64,000 nt of DNA from GCA-003244245 sp963712995 (GTDB lineage: Bacteria > Actinomycetota > Actinomycetes > Mycobacteriales > Pseudonocardiaceae), in NCBI GenBank assembly GCA_963712995.1, contig CAVQKH010000032.1, positions 61,959-125,958 of the forward strand. The letters are read 5' to 3'. The notes beneath the pieces are model-generated. The model worked only from the letters and a program-made list of their open reading frames with translations, had not been told where the DNA came from and made no database searches. A program made the position numbers and the translations under genes. Shown piece by piece: positions 1 to 12,600 of this stretch (position 1 is its first letter; every line of letters starts with the position of its first letter).

Positions 1-3000
1 CGAGTCGGCACCGTGTTGATGAACATGCCGACCATCGATTCCACACCCGGTAGCTCGGCGGGCCGCCCGGACGCCGTGGTGCCGAAGAGCACCTCCGGCT
101 CCCGGCTGTAGCGGGCGAGCAGCACGGCCCAGGCGCCTTGCACGATCGTGTGCAACGTCAGCCCGCCGCGCCTGGCCGCCAACTGGAGCCGCCGCGACTC
201 CCCGGCCGGCAGTTCGATCCGCACCGTCTCGGCGGACTCGGTGCGGTGCGCTTCGAGGGGTTGGCGGTCGTAGGGCAGGGCGGTGGGCGCGGTGAAGCCG
301 ACCAGCACCCGCCGCCAGTGTTCCTCGGCTTGCCGCTGGTCCTGCTCACTCAGCCACTTCAGGTAGTCCCGCAAGGGGCGCCGGGTGAGAAGTTCCGGCG
401 TCCGGCCGTGCACGATCGCCGCGTACTGCTCGCGCACCTCGGTGAACACCTGGGCCAGGCTCCAGCCGTCCAGCACCACGTGATGGGAGGTGCAGACCAG
501 CAGCACCTGGTCGCCGGCCAGCGTGGCGATGACCAGCCGCAGCAGGGGCGGCGCGGTCAGGTCCATCCCGGCGGCCCGGTCCTCGGTCAGCACCCGGGCC
601 AGCTCCCGCTCCCATTCCACCCGGGACAGCCCGCGCCAGTCGTGGTAACTCGCCGGCAGGGCAGCCCGACGGTGCACCACCTGCAGCGGTTCGTCGACGC
701 CCTCCCACACCACGACGCTGCGCAACGCCGGCGTGCGGTCGACCACCCGCTGCCAGGCCGCACCCAGGGCATGCGGATCGGACACGCCGTCCAGCAGCAG
801 CCGGGCCTGGTCGACGTAGGCACCCGAGTCCGGGTCGACCAGGCTGTGGAACAGGATGCCGGCCTGCAACGGCGTCAGCGGGTGGATGTCCTCCACCGAC
901 TGCCCGTCACCCACCAGGCGGTCCACCCCGCCTTGGTCGAGCTGGGCCAGCGGGAAGTCCGACGGTGTGCGGCCGCCGGCTCCGGGCTGGGCGCAGTGCT
1001 CGACGATCTCGCGCAGCGCCTGGACCGTCTGCTGCGCCAGCCGCCGTATCGTGGCCTCGTCGTGCACCTGCTCGGAGTAGAGCCAGCTCAGCTCCAGCTC
1101 GCCGTCGACCACCAGGCCCATGACTTCCACCAGATGCGGGATCGGCACCTCGGGTGCCAGCTCCGCGCCGACACCATCGCAGGCAGCGCGGAACAACCCG
1201 TCCGTGGTGGCGTTGACGTCCCACTGGCCGTGGTAGTTGAAGCCGATCTGGGGCGCCGGGTCGGAGCGCAACGCGGCCGCCGGGGAGCCCACCGGGCTCA
1301 GCTGCTGCAGCGCCCCGTAGCCCAGGCCCCGGTGGGGCACTGCCCGCAACTGTTCCTTGACCGACATCAACACGGCACGCCAATCGGGCTCCCCGGGACC
1401 CCCTGGCACGGTGAGCGCGACCGGGAACTGCGTGGTGAACCAGCCGACGGTGCTCGAGAGATCCACACCGTCGAGGATCTCCTCGCGGCCGTGGCCCTCC
1501 AGGGCGATGAGCACACGCTCGCGCCCGGTCCAGGCTGACAACCCCCGACCTAAGGCGCTGAGCAGCACATCGCTGATCTGGGTCCGGTAGACGCCCGGCA
1601 CCTGGTGCAGCAGTGCCCCGGTCTGCGCCTGGCCGAGCCGCATCGTGATCCGGCGGGTGGAGCCGGCGGTGGGCACACCCGCCCGGTCCACCGGCAGCTC
1701 GGCCCGCACACCGCGGGACACCTGAGTCCAGTACGCCAGCTCCCCGTCCAGCGCCCCGGACCCGACGTGCTCGGTCAGCCGGTGCGCCCAGGTGGTGGCC
1801 GCAGTGGTGGGGGGGGCCAGCGCCACCGCTGCGCCAGCGGCGGCCTGCCGGTAGGCCGTGTCGAGGTCATCGAGCAGGATGCGCCAGGAGACGCTGTCCA
1901 TGGCCAGGTGATGGACGGTGAGCAACAGCTGGGGCCGCTGCCCGGGGTCGCGCCCGAACAGCACCGCCTTGATCATGTGGCCGGAGCCCAGGTCGAGGCC
2001 GGATCGCGCGGTGGCCGCCGCCGCTTGCACCGCGGCCTGCTGCTGCGACTCCGTCAGCCCGAGCAGGTCGCGGCGCACGAGCACCTCGCCGGCGACGGGT
2101 CCGGCCTGCTGCCACCACTGGCCGTCCACCTGGGTGAATCGCAGCCGCAGCGCGTCGTGGCGCGCGAGGACCGCCTCGACGGCGGCGTGCAGTGCGTTCT
2201 CGTCGAGGTCCTCGGCCAGCTCCACCAGCACGGACATGGTGAAGTGCCGCAGCGCCCCGTACGTGCTGAAAAACCAGCGCTGGATGGGGGCCAGCGGGGC
2301 GGGCCCGTCGATGGGTGCGGGCTGGTCGCGCAGGGTGTCCTGGACGCCCACCAGCGGCGCCAGGGCAGCGATGGTCTGGTGCAGGAAGATGTCCTTGGAG
2401 CTCAGGCGCAGCCCGCGCTGGCGGGCGCGGGAGACCACCTGGATGCTCAGGATGGAGTCACCGCCGAGGGAGAAGAAGTTGTCGTGCAACCCGATGCGCT
2501 CGACCCCGGTCGCCGCACCCAGCACCTCAGCCCAGATGCCGGCGAGCTGGCGTTGGATGGGGGTGTACGGGGCGACGTAGCCGGAGGTCAGGGCGGGGCG
2601 GTGGTCGGGAACCGGCAGGGCCCGTCGGTCGATCTTCCCGCTGGGGGTCAAGGGCAGCGCGGGCAGCACCATCACCGCGGAGGGCAGCATGTAGTCGGGT
2701 AGCCGGCGACCGGTGAACTCCCGCAGCGCCTCCATGGTCGGGACGCCGGCTGAGCCGGCGGCAACCAGGTGAGCCAGCAGGTAGGGACGTCCCTCACTGC
2801 CGGCCAGGGTCACCACCGCGTGGGCGATGTCCGGGTGGGTGCGCAGTGCTGCCTCCACCTCGCCCAGCTCGATGCGATACCCGCGGATCTTGACCTGCTC
2901 ATCTGCCCGGCCGATGAACTCCAGCTGCCCCGCCGCGATCCAGCGCACCAGGTCCCCGCTGCGATACATGCGGGAGCCACCAGCACCGAACGGGTTGGCC

Positions 3001-5610
3001 ACGAACCGCGCAGCCGTCAGTCCGGGCCGATCCAGGTAGCCGCGGGCCAACCCGGCACCGGCGATGTAGAGCTCCCCGGCCACCCCCACGGGCACCGGCT
3101 GCAGGTGCTGGTCGAGCACGTAGACCTGGGTGTTGGCGATCGGGTTCCCGATCGGCACCGATTCCCCGGCGGTCAATGGCCCGCTCCAGGCCGCCACCAC
3201 GGTGGACTCGGTGGGCCCGTAGGCATTGATCATCGTTCGGCCGGGGGCCCAGCGCGCCACCAACTCGGCGGGGCAGGCCTCACCACCCACGATCAGGCAC
3301 CGGAATGCCGCCAACTCCTGGGCCACCGAGGGTGACAGGGTGGCCAGCGCCGCCGGGGGAATCAGCGCATGGCTGATCTGCTGGCCGGCGAGTACGCCGG
3401 CCAGCAGATCGGACACCAACCGGCCCGGCGGAGGCACCACCAACGCCGCCCCCGCTGGCAGCGCCAGGCACAACTCCAGCACCGAAGCGTCGAAGCTGGG
3501 TGAGGAGAACTGCAACACCCGATCCCCTGGCCGTACCCCGAAATGCTCGGTCTGGGCGGCGGCAAGACTGGCCAACCCGGCATGGGTCACCACCACCGCC
3601 TTCGGTCGCCCACTCGAGCCCGAGGTGTAGATCACGTACGCCGGGTGGGGCAACAGCAACGGTGCCGCGCGGTGCTCGTCGCCCACCGCGGTGGCATCGG
3701 TCGCGGCCAGCTCCGCGGACCATTCCGGATCGTCGAGCGCCACGATCTCGGCGTCGCACCGCAACCGGCCCACGTACTCGGCATGGGTCAGCACGACCAC
3801 CGGATCGGCGTCGGCGAGCATGAAGTCGATCCGCTCGCCGGGATAGTCCGGATCAACGGGCACGAACGCCGCCCCGGCGACAACAACGGCGAGCTGGGCC
3901 ACCACGATGTCCACCGAGCGGGGCAGCGCCAACGCCACGATCCGCTCGGGACCCGCCCCACGGGCGATCAGCACCCGCGCTAGGCGGTTCACCCGCTGCG
4001 CCAGCTGCGCATAGCTCAGCACGCCGGCCTCGGAGATCACCGCCGGTGCCTGTGGTGCCCGGGCCACCGCCTCGGCGAACACCTCCGGCAGCGTCACCGC
4101 CGGCACCACCGTCCCGGTGTCGTTCCACGCGGTGAGGACCTGCTCACGCTCCTGCGCCGCAAGCAGCGGCAACCGCCCCACCGGCTGGTCCGGATCGGCG
4201 GCGACTCCGGCGAGCAACACGCACAGCTGCTGCACCATCCGCTCGACGGTCGTGCGATCGAACAGATCGGTGTTGTACGTCCATGACCCCCGCAGCTCGA
4301 ACTCACGGGTCTGGAATTCACGGGTCTGGAATTCACAGGTGAGGTCGAAGATGGCGGTGTGTCCTGAGATGTCGACGGGCTCGACCCGCAGATCGGCGAA
4401 GGCCGCCGTGCCGGGTTGCTCACTACCGGGTTGCTCACTATTGAGCAGCACCATGACGTCGAACAGCGGGTTGCGGCTGACGTCGCGCTCCGCGCGCACC
4501 GCATCGACCAACCGTTCGAAGGGCAGTTCCTGGTGCGCGAAAGCGTCCAGCACGGTGTGCCGGACGGTGCCGAGGAAGGTGGTGAAGGTCTGCGCCACCT
4601 CGAGGTGGACGCGCAGCACCAAGGTGTTGACAAAGAACCCGACCAGCCGCTCCAGCTCCGGCCGGCTGCGGCCGGAGACGACCGTACCGACGGCGATGTC
4701 ATCCTGAGCGGACCAGCGGGCGAACAGCACCTGGCAGGCGGCCACCAGCACGGTGAACAGTGTGGTGTCCTGGGCGCGGGCGAGTTCGCCGAGCCTCGCG
4801 GTGACCTCGGCCGGCACCACGAATTCAGCCACCGCGCCCGGGCAGGTCCGCACCTGCGGCCGCGGCCGATCAGTCGGCAGTTCCAGCCGGGAGATCCCCG
4901 ACAGCTGCCGTGTCCAGTAGCCGAGCTCACCGTCAAAGGCCGACCCGGGCAAGTGGTTGCGCTGCCAACCGGCGAAGTCGGCGTACTGCACCGGTAGTGC
5001 GGGCAGATCCGCCTGCCGGCCCTGCCTGGCGGCGGCGTACAGCGCGCCCAACTCCTCGACCAGCACGCCCATCGAGGCGCCGTCGGTGACGATGTGATGC
5101 GCGGTGAGCAGCAGTACGTGCTCGTCGCTGGCGAGGCGGACCAGCAAGACCCGGAACAGCGGCCCGCGGCGCAGGTCGAAGGGACGGCTGAACTCCGTGG
5201 AGAGCACCTCGTCCAGCGCAGCGTCCGTCGCGCCTGCGCACTCGACCATCGGCACCGGCAGCTCGAGGTCAGAGTGCACGATCTGGATTCCGCGCCCGTC
5301 CATCTCGTCGAAGGTGGTTCGCAACGACTCGTGCCGGGCCACGAGCTCCCGCAGGGCCGCTGTCAACGCCGGCACCTGCAACCGGCCGCGCAGGCGCAGC
5401 GCAAGCCCGCTGTTGTACTCGTTCCCACCCGCTCTGGAACTCGTTCACGAACCACAGTCGCTGCTGGGGGAAGGACAGCGGTAACGGCTCGGTCCGGTCA
5501 GCCGGCGGGATCGGGTCGGACTGGGTCGCCTGCCCCGCGAGGCGACGGCGCAGCACCTCCTGCATATGGGCGGGCAGCGCGGCGATCCGGCTCTGTCTGC
5601 TGGACGGCAT
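1..5610 (-). CDS. NRPS 2: C-A-T-E-C..., 3' end beyond window, one early frameshift
   Basis: This nonribosomal peptide synthetase continues the assembly line of the upstream NRPS. ATG at 5610 follows the upstream stop by 12 nt and has a GAGGGGA ribosome site, so the two are probably translationally coupled. After about 60 residues of docking-like leader comes an LCL-type C domain (LSFPQQRLWF, HHIVTDG), then an A domain (YTSGSSGRPK, NAYGPTE, A10 lysine in SGKIDR), a carrier domain (LGGDSILS), an epimerization domain (HHLAMDSVSW, EGHGREE, VGWFTTQFP), and a DCL-type C domain (HHVVLDG) that runs off at base 1. The specificity residues I read are D-A-L-L-I-G-A-V-V-K; I do not assign a substrate. 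The frame breaks at about 5428, inside SGGNEYNSG of the first C domain, where one extra base is present. Downstream the frame is open to the window edge. It could be a sequencing indel or a real inactivation. Confidence 0.85.
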
Positions 5611-5622
5611 GACGATGTCCCC

Positions 5623-8600
5623 TCACGTTCCGTCGTCGTTGCACTCACCAAAGGCGACACGTTCGAGTTCGCGCAGGATTGCGTCCTCGACGAGCTCCGC
5701 GAGCGCGGAAATAGTGCGAGCGGTCAGGACCTCTCGCGGCGTCACGGTGACATCGAAGGCCGCCTTGATCCGCATGATGATCCGCAGGCTGCGGACGGAG
5801 TCGCCGCCGAGCTCGAAGAAGTTGTCCTCGATACCGACCTTGTCCACAGCGAGCACCTCGGTCCAGATCTGGGCCAGCACGCGTTCGGTGGCGGTGCGAG
5901 GTGCGATGTAGGCGCCGCCGGCTACCACAGCCGGGGGCGCGGGCAGGGCTTTCCGGTCGAGCTTGCCGTGCGAGGTCAGCGGCCACTCCTCGAGCGCGAC
6001 CAACGCGGCGGGCAGCATGTAGTCGGGTAGCGATGCGGTGAGCAGCTTGTGCAGCGCACCCGGCTGCGGGGCCGGGTGCGCCGTCGAGACGATGTAGCCG
6101 ATCAAGCGGGTGCGGCCGGTCTCGTCCTGCTGGGCGAGCACGACGGCGTCGTCCACATCGGGGTGGCGGCGCAGCACGGTTTCGATCTCACCGAGCTCGA
6201 CGCGGAAGCCACGGATCTTGACCTGGTCGTCGGCGCGGCCGAGGAATTCCAACTCCCCGGCTGCGTTCCAGCGCACCCGGTCCCCGGTCCGGTACATCCG
6301 GGTGCCGCAGGGGCCGAACGGGTTGGCCACGAACCGCGCCGCGGTCAGTCCAGGGCGCTGCAGGTATCCCCGGGCCAGTCCGGCACCGGCGACGTAGAGC
6401 TCACCGGCGATACCCACCGGGACCGGCCGCAGCGCACGGTCGAGCACGTAGGTGCGGGTGTTGCGGATCGGCGCGCCGATCGGCGGTGCCGCACCTGGCA
6501 CCAGTGCCTGAGTCCAGGTCGCCACCACTGTGCACTCCGTCGGCCCATAGGCATTGATCATCCGGCGGCCCGGGGCCCACCGGGCCACCAGCTCCGCGGT
6601 GCAGGTCTCACCACCGACGATCACCGTGGTGAACCCCGCCAGGGCGTCGGCCGCGATCTCCGCGGGCACCGTGGCCAACGCCACCGGCGGGATCAAGGCG
6701 TGGGTGACCCGATGCCGTGCGAGGACTTCCGCCAGTTGCTCGCCCAGCAGTGGACCCGGCGGGGGCACCACCAGGGTCGCCCCGGCGGGCAGCGACATGC
6801 ACAGCTCCAAGATCGAGGCGTCGAAGCTGGGCGAGGAGAACTGCAACACCCGATCCCCTGGCCCTACCCCGAAGTGCTCGGCTTCGGCAGCAGCGAAACC
6901 GGCCAGCCCGGCGGAGGAGACCACCACCCCTTTCGGCCGTCCGGTCGACCCCGAGGTGTAGATGACGTAAGCCGGATGCGCCACCGACAACGGCGCCCAG
7001 CGATTGGCATCGGTCGGTGCCCGCGCGGGCATCGCCGCCACCGCGACCACCGTGATCGGGTCATCGAGTACCAGCGTGGTGGCCTCGGCCACCACGGGTA
7101 ACCCGTCGGTCAGCCTGTCCAGGGTCAGGACCAGCACCGGGCCGGCATCGGCGAGCATGAAGCCGATCCGTTCGCCCGGGTACGCCGGATCGATCGGCAG
7201 GAACGCCGCCCCGGCCTTCGCGACCGCCAGCTGCGCCACCACGATGTCCACCGACCGCGGTAGTACCAGCGCCACGATCCGCTCCGGCCCGGCACCGTGG
7301 GCGATCAACAGCCACGCCAGCCGGTTCGCCCGCACATCCAGCTCCGCGAAACTGATCACCCCGCCCTCGGACACCACCGCCGGGGCCGCCGGTGTCCGGG
7401 CTACCGCGGCGTGCACCAGCTCCGCCAGCGTGGCGGGCGGCACATCTCGATCGGTGTCGTTCCAGCCCACCAGCACCTGGGAGCGCTGCGCGCCGGTCAA
7501 GATGTCGATCTCTCCCCAGCGCAGGCCGGAATCAGCGGCCAGCACCGCCAGTACCCGCAGGAAGTGCGCGGACATCCCTTCGATGAGCGTGGTGTCGAAG
7601 GCGCCGGCGTCGTAGCCGAACTCCACGGACAGCGCTCGGCGGGCGCAGACCACGACGGTGAGCGGGTAGTTGGTGGTCTCGACCGCGCGGAGATCACGAA
7701 TCCGGAGCCCGTGCGCGGCGGCTGACTCGTCGTTGATCGGGTAGTTCTCGAACACCAGGATGCTGTCGAACAGGTGGTCGCCGCCAGGCAGCTCGCTCCA
7801 GTTCTGGATCTGGGCCAACGGCACGAAACCGAACCGCCGGGACTCAGCCTGCGCGGTCTGCAGCTCGTGTAGCCATTCGACTACGTCAGCGTCGTCGTTC
7901 AGCTCGGCCCGCACCGGCAGGGTGTTGAGGAACAGTCCGGTGATGTCCTCGACCCCAGCCAGGTTCGCCGGCCGGTCGGACACCGTCGCGCCGAAACACA
8001 CGTCGAGCTCGCCGCTGTAGCGGGACAGCAGTAGCGCCCAGGTCCCCTGCACGACGGCGTTGAGTGTCAGGCCGTGTCGTTGGGCGAACTCGGCAAGCCG
8101 AGCGGAGTCCACTTCGCTCAGCTGCGCGGAGCACCACTGGGACGAGCTGCTGCGGTAGGCCTGGGCCGGAGCCTGCCGGAAGGGCAACGGTGTCCGGCAC
8201 TCGAAGCTGCGCAGCACTGTGCGCCAGTGTTGTTCGGCGCGGTGGTGTTCGGCGCGGTGGTGTTCGGCGCGGTGGTGTTCGGCGCGGTGGTGTTCGGCGT
8301 TGTGGTGGTCTTGTTGTTGGAGCCAGTGCAGGTAGTCGCGGAAGGGTCGCCGCTGCGGTGGTCGCAGGTCGGTGCCGGTGTGGGTGAGTGCGGTGTGGCA
8401 GGCGAAGACATCGGAGAGCACCTGGAAGACGCTCCAGCCATCCAGCAGCACGTGGTGGAAACTCCACACCACCCGCACCTCGGTATCCGAGATCCGCACC
8501 AACCGCACCCGCAGCAACGGCGCCCTGCCCAGCTCGAAACCCTCAGCGCGCTCGGCAGCCAGCAAACGCTCCAGCTCACGGTCCCGCTCCTGCCCGGGCA

Positions 8601-9018
8601 ACTCCCGCCAGTCGTGATGGACCACCGGCAACTCCACCCGGCGGTGCACCACCTGCACCGGCTCGACCAACCCATCCCAGACCACACTGCTGCGCAACAC
8701 CGGCGTCCGGTCCAGCACCTGCTGCCAGGCCACCGCGAACACCCACGGATCGGACACCCCGTCCACCACGAACGTGGCCTGCTCCAGATACACCCCCTGC
8801 TCCCCCTGAGACAGCGCGTGGAACACGATGCCCGCCTGCATCGGCGTCAACGGATAAATGTCCTCCACCCCACGCCCATCCCCCACCAGAGAATCCACCG
8901 CAGCCTGATCAAGCCGAGCCAACGGGAAATCCGACGGAGTACAACCACCCACACCCGGGCGCCCACAATGCTCAATCACCTCATGCAGACGCACCGAGCA
9001 TCCCCAGCGCCAACGCAT
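5623..9018 (-). CDS. NRPS 1, last segment: C4-A4-T4 and true C-terminus
   Basis: This is the final module of NRPS 1. It starts in a new frame after a frameshift at about 8988. The genuine reading should join it to the E domain upstream, as the paralogous copy at 13.6 kb shows. Domains: DCL-type C domain (YPLTPMQAG near residue 55, FHHVLLDGWS near 195), fitting an upstream D-residue; a full A domain with SYGPTE-type core and HGKLDRKALP; and a carrier protein (LGGDSVRSLR) whose module ends the protein with no thioesterase. The specificity residues read D-A-L-L-I-G-A-V-V-K, the same as the first A domain of NRPS 2. The C domain has a run of RAEHH repeats encoded by tandem 15-mers. The apparent ATG near 9018 is an artefact of the frameshift, so this should not be read as an independent protein. 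Confidence 0.85.
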   Translation of the reverse strand: MRWRWGCSVRLHEVIEHCGRPGVGGCTPSDFPLARLDQAAVDSLVGDGRGVEDIYPLTPMQAGIVFHALSQGEQGVYLEQATFVVDGVSDPWVFAVAWQQVLDRTPVLRSSVVWDGLVEPVQVVHRRVELPVVHHDWRELPGQERDRELERLLAAERAEGFELGRAPLLRVRLVRISDTEVRVVWSFHHVLLDGWSVFQVLSDVFACHTALTHTGTDLRPPQRRPFRDYLHWLQQQDHHNAEHHRAEHHRAEHHRAEHHRAEQHWRTVLRSFECRTPLPFRQAPAQAYRSSSSQWCSAQLSEVDSARLAEFAQRHGLTLNAVVQGTWALLLSRYSGELDVCFGATVSDRPANLAGVEDITGLFLNTLPVRAELNDDADVVEWLHELQTAQAESRRFGFVPLAQIQNWSELPGGDHLFDSILVFENYPINDESAAAHGLRIRDLRAVETTNYPLTVVVCARRALSVEFGYDAGAFDTTLIEGMSAHFLRVLAVLAADSGLRWGEIDILTGAQRSQVLVGWNDTDRDVPPATLAELVHAAVARTPAAPAVVSEGGVISFAELDVRANRLAWLLIAHGAGPERIVALVLPRSVDIVVAQLAVAKAGAAFLPIDPAYPGERIGFMLADAGPVLVLTLDRLTDGLPVVAEATTLVLDDPITVVAVAAMPARAPTDANRWAPLSVAHPAYVIYTSGSTGRPKGVVVSSAGLAGFAAAEAEHFGVGPGDRVLQFSSPSFDASILELCMSLPAGATLVVPPPGPLLGEQLAEVLARHRVTHALIPPVALATVPAEIAADALAGFTTVIVGGETCTAELVARWAPGRRMINAYGPTECTVVATWTQALVPGAAPPIGAPIRNTRTYVLDRALRPVPVGIAGELYVAGAGLARGYLQRPGLTAARFVANPFGPCGTRMYRTGDRVRWNAAGELEFLGRADDQVKIRGFRVELGEIETVLRRHPDVDDAVVLAQQDETGRTRLIGYIVSTAHPAPQPGALHKLLTASLPDYMLPAALVALEEWPLTSHGKLDRKALPAPPAVVAGGAYIAPRTATERVLAQIWTEVLAVDKVGIEDNFFELGGDSVRSLRIIMRIKAAFDVTVTPREVLTARTISALAELVEDAILRELERVAFGECNDDGT
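8231..8290. repeat. 15-bp tandem repeat, four units, in frame
   Basis: The unit TGTTCGGCGCGGTGG occurs four times, plus a partial copy, and adds RAEHH/AEHHR units to the C4 domain. The matching place in the paralogous copy (about 12,900) has roughly one degenerate unit. Confidence 0.9.
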
Positions 9019-9676
9019 CGATAGTGTCCTGAGAGTGCAACTGCTCGGAGTAAAACCAGGTCAACTCCAGGCATTTCTCCTCAATCCGACCCACCACATC
9101 AATCATGTGAGTCCGACGCTGCGCCGGATCAGCATCAGCGCCCAAACCCCCACACACCCGGTGATAAAGCCCACCACCAGTGATAGGCCACTCGAACTGA
9201 CCGAGATAATTGACACTGACCTGCGGCGCCAACCCACCCCGCAATGCCGCGGCGTCGGTGAGATACCGCAACACGCCATACCCCAAACCACGCCGCGGCA
9301 CCGCCCGCAACTGCTCCTTGACCGACTTGAGCACCACCCCCCAATCCCGCTGCTCGGTAACCTCCAAAGCAACCGGGAACATCGTGGTGAACCACCCCAC
9401 CGTCCGGGACAGATCAACCCCCTCGAACACCTCCTCCCGACCATGCCCCTCCAGATCCACCACCACCCGCCCACACCCGGTCCACTCCGAGAGCACCCGA
9501 CCCAACGCAGCCAGCAACACATCATTGACCTGCGTGCGATACACCCCCGGCACCTCAACCAACAACGCCCTGGTCCGCTCCGGATCCAGCCGCACCGTCA
9601 CCGACCGCATCGACGCAACCGTGTTCACCCCCACCCCATCAGTGGGCAACGCTAGGGTCGGAAGGGCCGGGGCCAC
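8981..9676 (-). CDS. NRPS 1, segment: C-terminal two-thirds of E3
   Basis: This open frame of 231 codons is the middle of the third epimerization domain, isolated by frameshifts at about 9676 (one base missing) and 8988 (one base extra). E-domain motifs are clear: RTQVNDVLLA, EGHGREE, TVGWFTTMFPV, GLGYGVLRYL, and a VSVNYLGQF block. The intact paralogue E2 at 13.6-14.3 kb reads straight through at both points, so the original reading is not in doubt. The domain would convert the carrier-bound third residue to a D/L mixture before the DCL-type C4 domain selects the D form. Confidence 0.85.
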   Translation of the reverse strand: MAPALPTLALPTDGVGVNTVASMRSVTVRLDPERTRALLVEVPGVYRTQVNDVLLAALGRVLSEWTGCGRVVVDLEGHGREEVFEGVDLSRTVGWFTTMFPVALEVTEQRDWGVVLKSVKEQLRAVPRRGLGYGVLRYLTDAAALRGGLAPQVSVNYLGQFEWPITGGGLYHRVCGGLGADADPAQRRTHMIDVVGRIEEKCLELTWFYSEQLHSQDTIDALALGMLGASA

Positions 9677-12600
9677 ACGCTCGCATCACCCACCACCCCA
9701 GCCCAATAACCCAGCTCGCCGTCACACCCACCCGAGCCGGCATGCTCACTCAACCGCAACGCCCACTCCCGAAACGACGTCGTCCGCGACCCCAGATGCG
9801 CTTTCTCCCCACCCACCACCTGCCGATAAGCGGTATCCAAATCCTCCAACAAAATCCGCCACGACACCCCATCAACCACCAAGTGATGCACCACCACCAC
9901 CAACACCGGCCACCGCCCGACCCCCCCGTCAAACAACACCGCGGCTAGCAACGGACCACACGCCAGATCGAAACCCGCGTACACCCGCTCAACGACCCGA
10001 GCCATCACCGCATCCTGGTCATCACCATCCACACCAGACACATCGTGACACCACAACACATCCACCAACTCAACCGGCGCATTAACCTGCCACCACCGGG
10101 AAACCCCACCCGGACCATCCCGAAACTCAAAACGCATCCGCAACGCATCATGATGCTCCACCACCACCGCAAACGCCGACCGCAACGCAGCCACATCAAC
10201 ACCCGCAACCAACTCCACCCGCACCACCTGATTGAAACGCTCCAACCGCACCAACCCGGACTCGAACAACCAATGCTGAATCGGAGTCAACGGCACCACA
10301 CCACACACCGGCCCCCGCTCAACCACATCCCCCACCACCGACACATTCGCCGCCAGCAATCGCACCGTCGGGTAGGCGAACAGATCCCGCGGCGTCACCA
10401 TCAAGCCGACCTGGCGGGCCCGCGACACCACCTGGATGCTCAGGATCGAATCCCCACCGAGGGTGAAGAAGTTGTCCTCGACCCCGACCCGCTCCACCCT
10501 GAGCACCTCGGCCCAGACGCGGGCCAGTTCCTGCTCGATCGCGGTGCTCGGGGCCCGGTACGGGGAGTCGAGTTCCGGTTGGGTATCGGGTGCGGGCAAC
10601 GCCCGCCGATCAAGCTTCCCGTTGGGATTCAACGGCAGCTCGGGGAGCACGACGAACACCGAGGGCACCAGGTGCTCCGGCAGGCTTCGGGTCAGCCAGG
10701 ACCGCAGGTCCGCCGGAGCGGGTGCGGTCGAACCGGCCGGTACGAGATAGGCCACCAGCCGCTGGTGATCGGCTTCGTGGTGCCGCGCGACGACGACGGC
10801 CTCGGCGAGAGCGGGATGTCGCGCCAGGGCCGCTTCGATCTCGCCGAGCTCGATGCGGAATCCGCGGATCTTCACCTGGTGGTCCGAGCGACCCAGATAC
10901 TCCAGCTCACCGCCGGTGTTCCAGCGCACGACATCCCCGGTGCGGTACAGCCGGGTACCCGGCACTCCGAACGGGTTCGCGACGAAGCGCTGCGCGGTCA
11001 AGCCCGGGCGGCGCAGGTACCCCCGGGCCAGACCGCCACCACCGAGGTACAGCTCGCCCCGCACACCGGCCGGCACCGGCCGCAGTCCGGCATCGAGCAC
11101 GTACACCTGGGTGTTGGCGATCGGCCGCCCGATCGGCGGCGGTTGATCACCGGGCAATGCCTGGTCTGAATACCACGCGGTGGCATACACCGTGGCCTCG
11201 GTCGGGCCGTAGATGTTGGCGATCCGCCGGCACGACGTCGCCGACCGGATCTCCCGCACCGCTCGCGCCGAGAGCGCCTCCCCGGCCAGCACGACCGTGC
11301 CCGCCGACACCCCCACCCCACCCTGGGACAGCACCTGAGCAAACGCCGAGGGCACCCCACTGATCAGGCTCGCCACGCCGGTGCCGACCCCAGGCTCGCC
11401 CGGTGCCAGCCCACCCAGGGCGAGCACGTCGCGCACCACCTCAACCGTGCCGCCGACGGTCAACGGGCAGAAGAGCTCGAAAACCGACACATCGAAACTC
11501 AGCGACGTCGAGGCCACCACCCGCGACAACCCCGAGACACCGAAATCCGCCGCCGCCCACACCGCGAGATCGACCACGCTGCGCTGAGCGACCACCACTC
11601 CCTTCGGCACACCCGTCGAACCCGACGTATAGATCACATAAGCGGGATGAGCCCCCACCAACGGCCGAATCCGATCAGCATCGCTCACCCCGGCACCCGA
11701 ACAACCAGCGATCTCCGCCACGATCCCGGCGTGGTCGATCACCAGCTGAACGACACCCGCCTCCTGCGGGAGCCGGTCCACCGTCTCCGCCGTGGCCAGC
11801 ACCATCGCCAGGCCGGCGTCGGAGCACATGAACCCGATCCGCTCGGCCGGATAACCCGGATCGATGGGCACATATCCCGCGCCCGCCTTCCACACCGCCA
11901 CCACCGCCACCACCATGTCCACCGACCGCGGCAGCGCCAACCCGACAAACTGCTCCGGACCCACGCCCCGCGCGATCAACAACCGCGCCAGGCGATTCGC
12001 CCGCTCGTCCAACTCCTGATACGACAGCTCCTCGCCCCCGCACACCACCGCCACCGCATCCGGTGTCCGCACCACCTGGGTTGCGAACAGCTCCGGCCAT
12101 ACGACCTGGGGTACGGCCCGCTCGGTGTCGTTCCATTCGGTGAGCAGGCGGGTCCGCTCGTCATCGGTCACGATCTCGATCCGGCTCACCGGAGCCGTCG
12201 GGTCCTCGACGATGCGATCCAGCACTCGGATCAGACGCGCAGCCAACCCTTCGACCGTGGCGAGGTCGAACAGCGCAGCGTCGTAGCCGAGCGCGACAGA
12301 CAGCGTCCGGCCCGGGGACACCACGGCGCACAGCGGGTAGTTGGTGGTCTCGACGGCGGTCAGGTCCCGGATGGCAAGGCCATGAGTGGCGGCGGCCTCA
12401 TCGTTGATCGGGTAGTTCTCGTACACCACGAGACTGTCGAACAGGCGCACCCCACCAGGAACGTCGCTCCAGGATTGCAGGCGGGACAGTGGGAGGTGCT
12501 CGAAGCGGCGTGACTCGGCCTGCGCGGTCTGCAGCTCCTGTAACCACGCCACCACCCCGGTGGAGCTGGGCACATCAACACGCACCGGCAACGTATTGAT

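Larger units (their letters stand above)
8212..10357. repeat. 2.1-kb direct repeat, copy 1 (E3-C4)
   Basis: This block is almost identical to 12883-14984. It covers the epimerization domain and the first half of the following C domain. Differences are a few substitutions, the number of 15-bp tandem units near its low-coordinate end, and two single-base indels that break the frame in this copy only. Identity stops abruptly at both ends, which suggests recent duplication or gene conversion. Confidence 0.85.

Noticed and set aside
138..1538. 466-codon plus-strand frame
   Set aside because: It is antisense to the NRPS 2 E and C domains; the composition (His, Pro, Arg, Gln) is a shadow of high-GC coding on the other strand.
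10045..11169. 374-codon plus-strand frame
   Set aside because: Antisense shadow of T3/A3 with no start signal.
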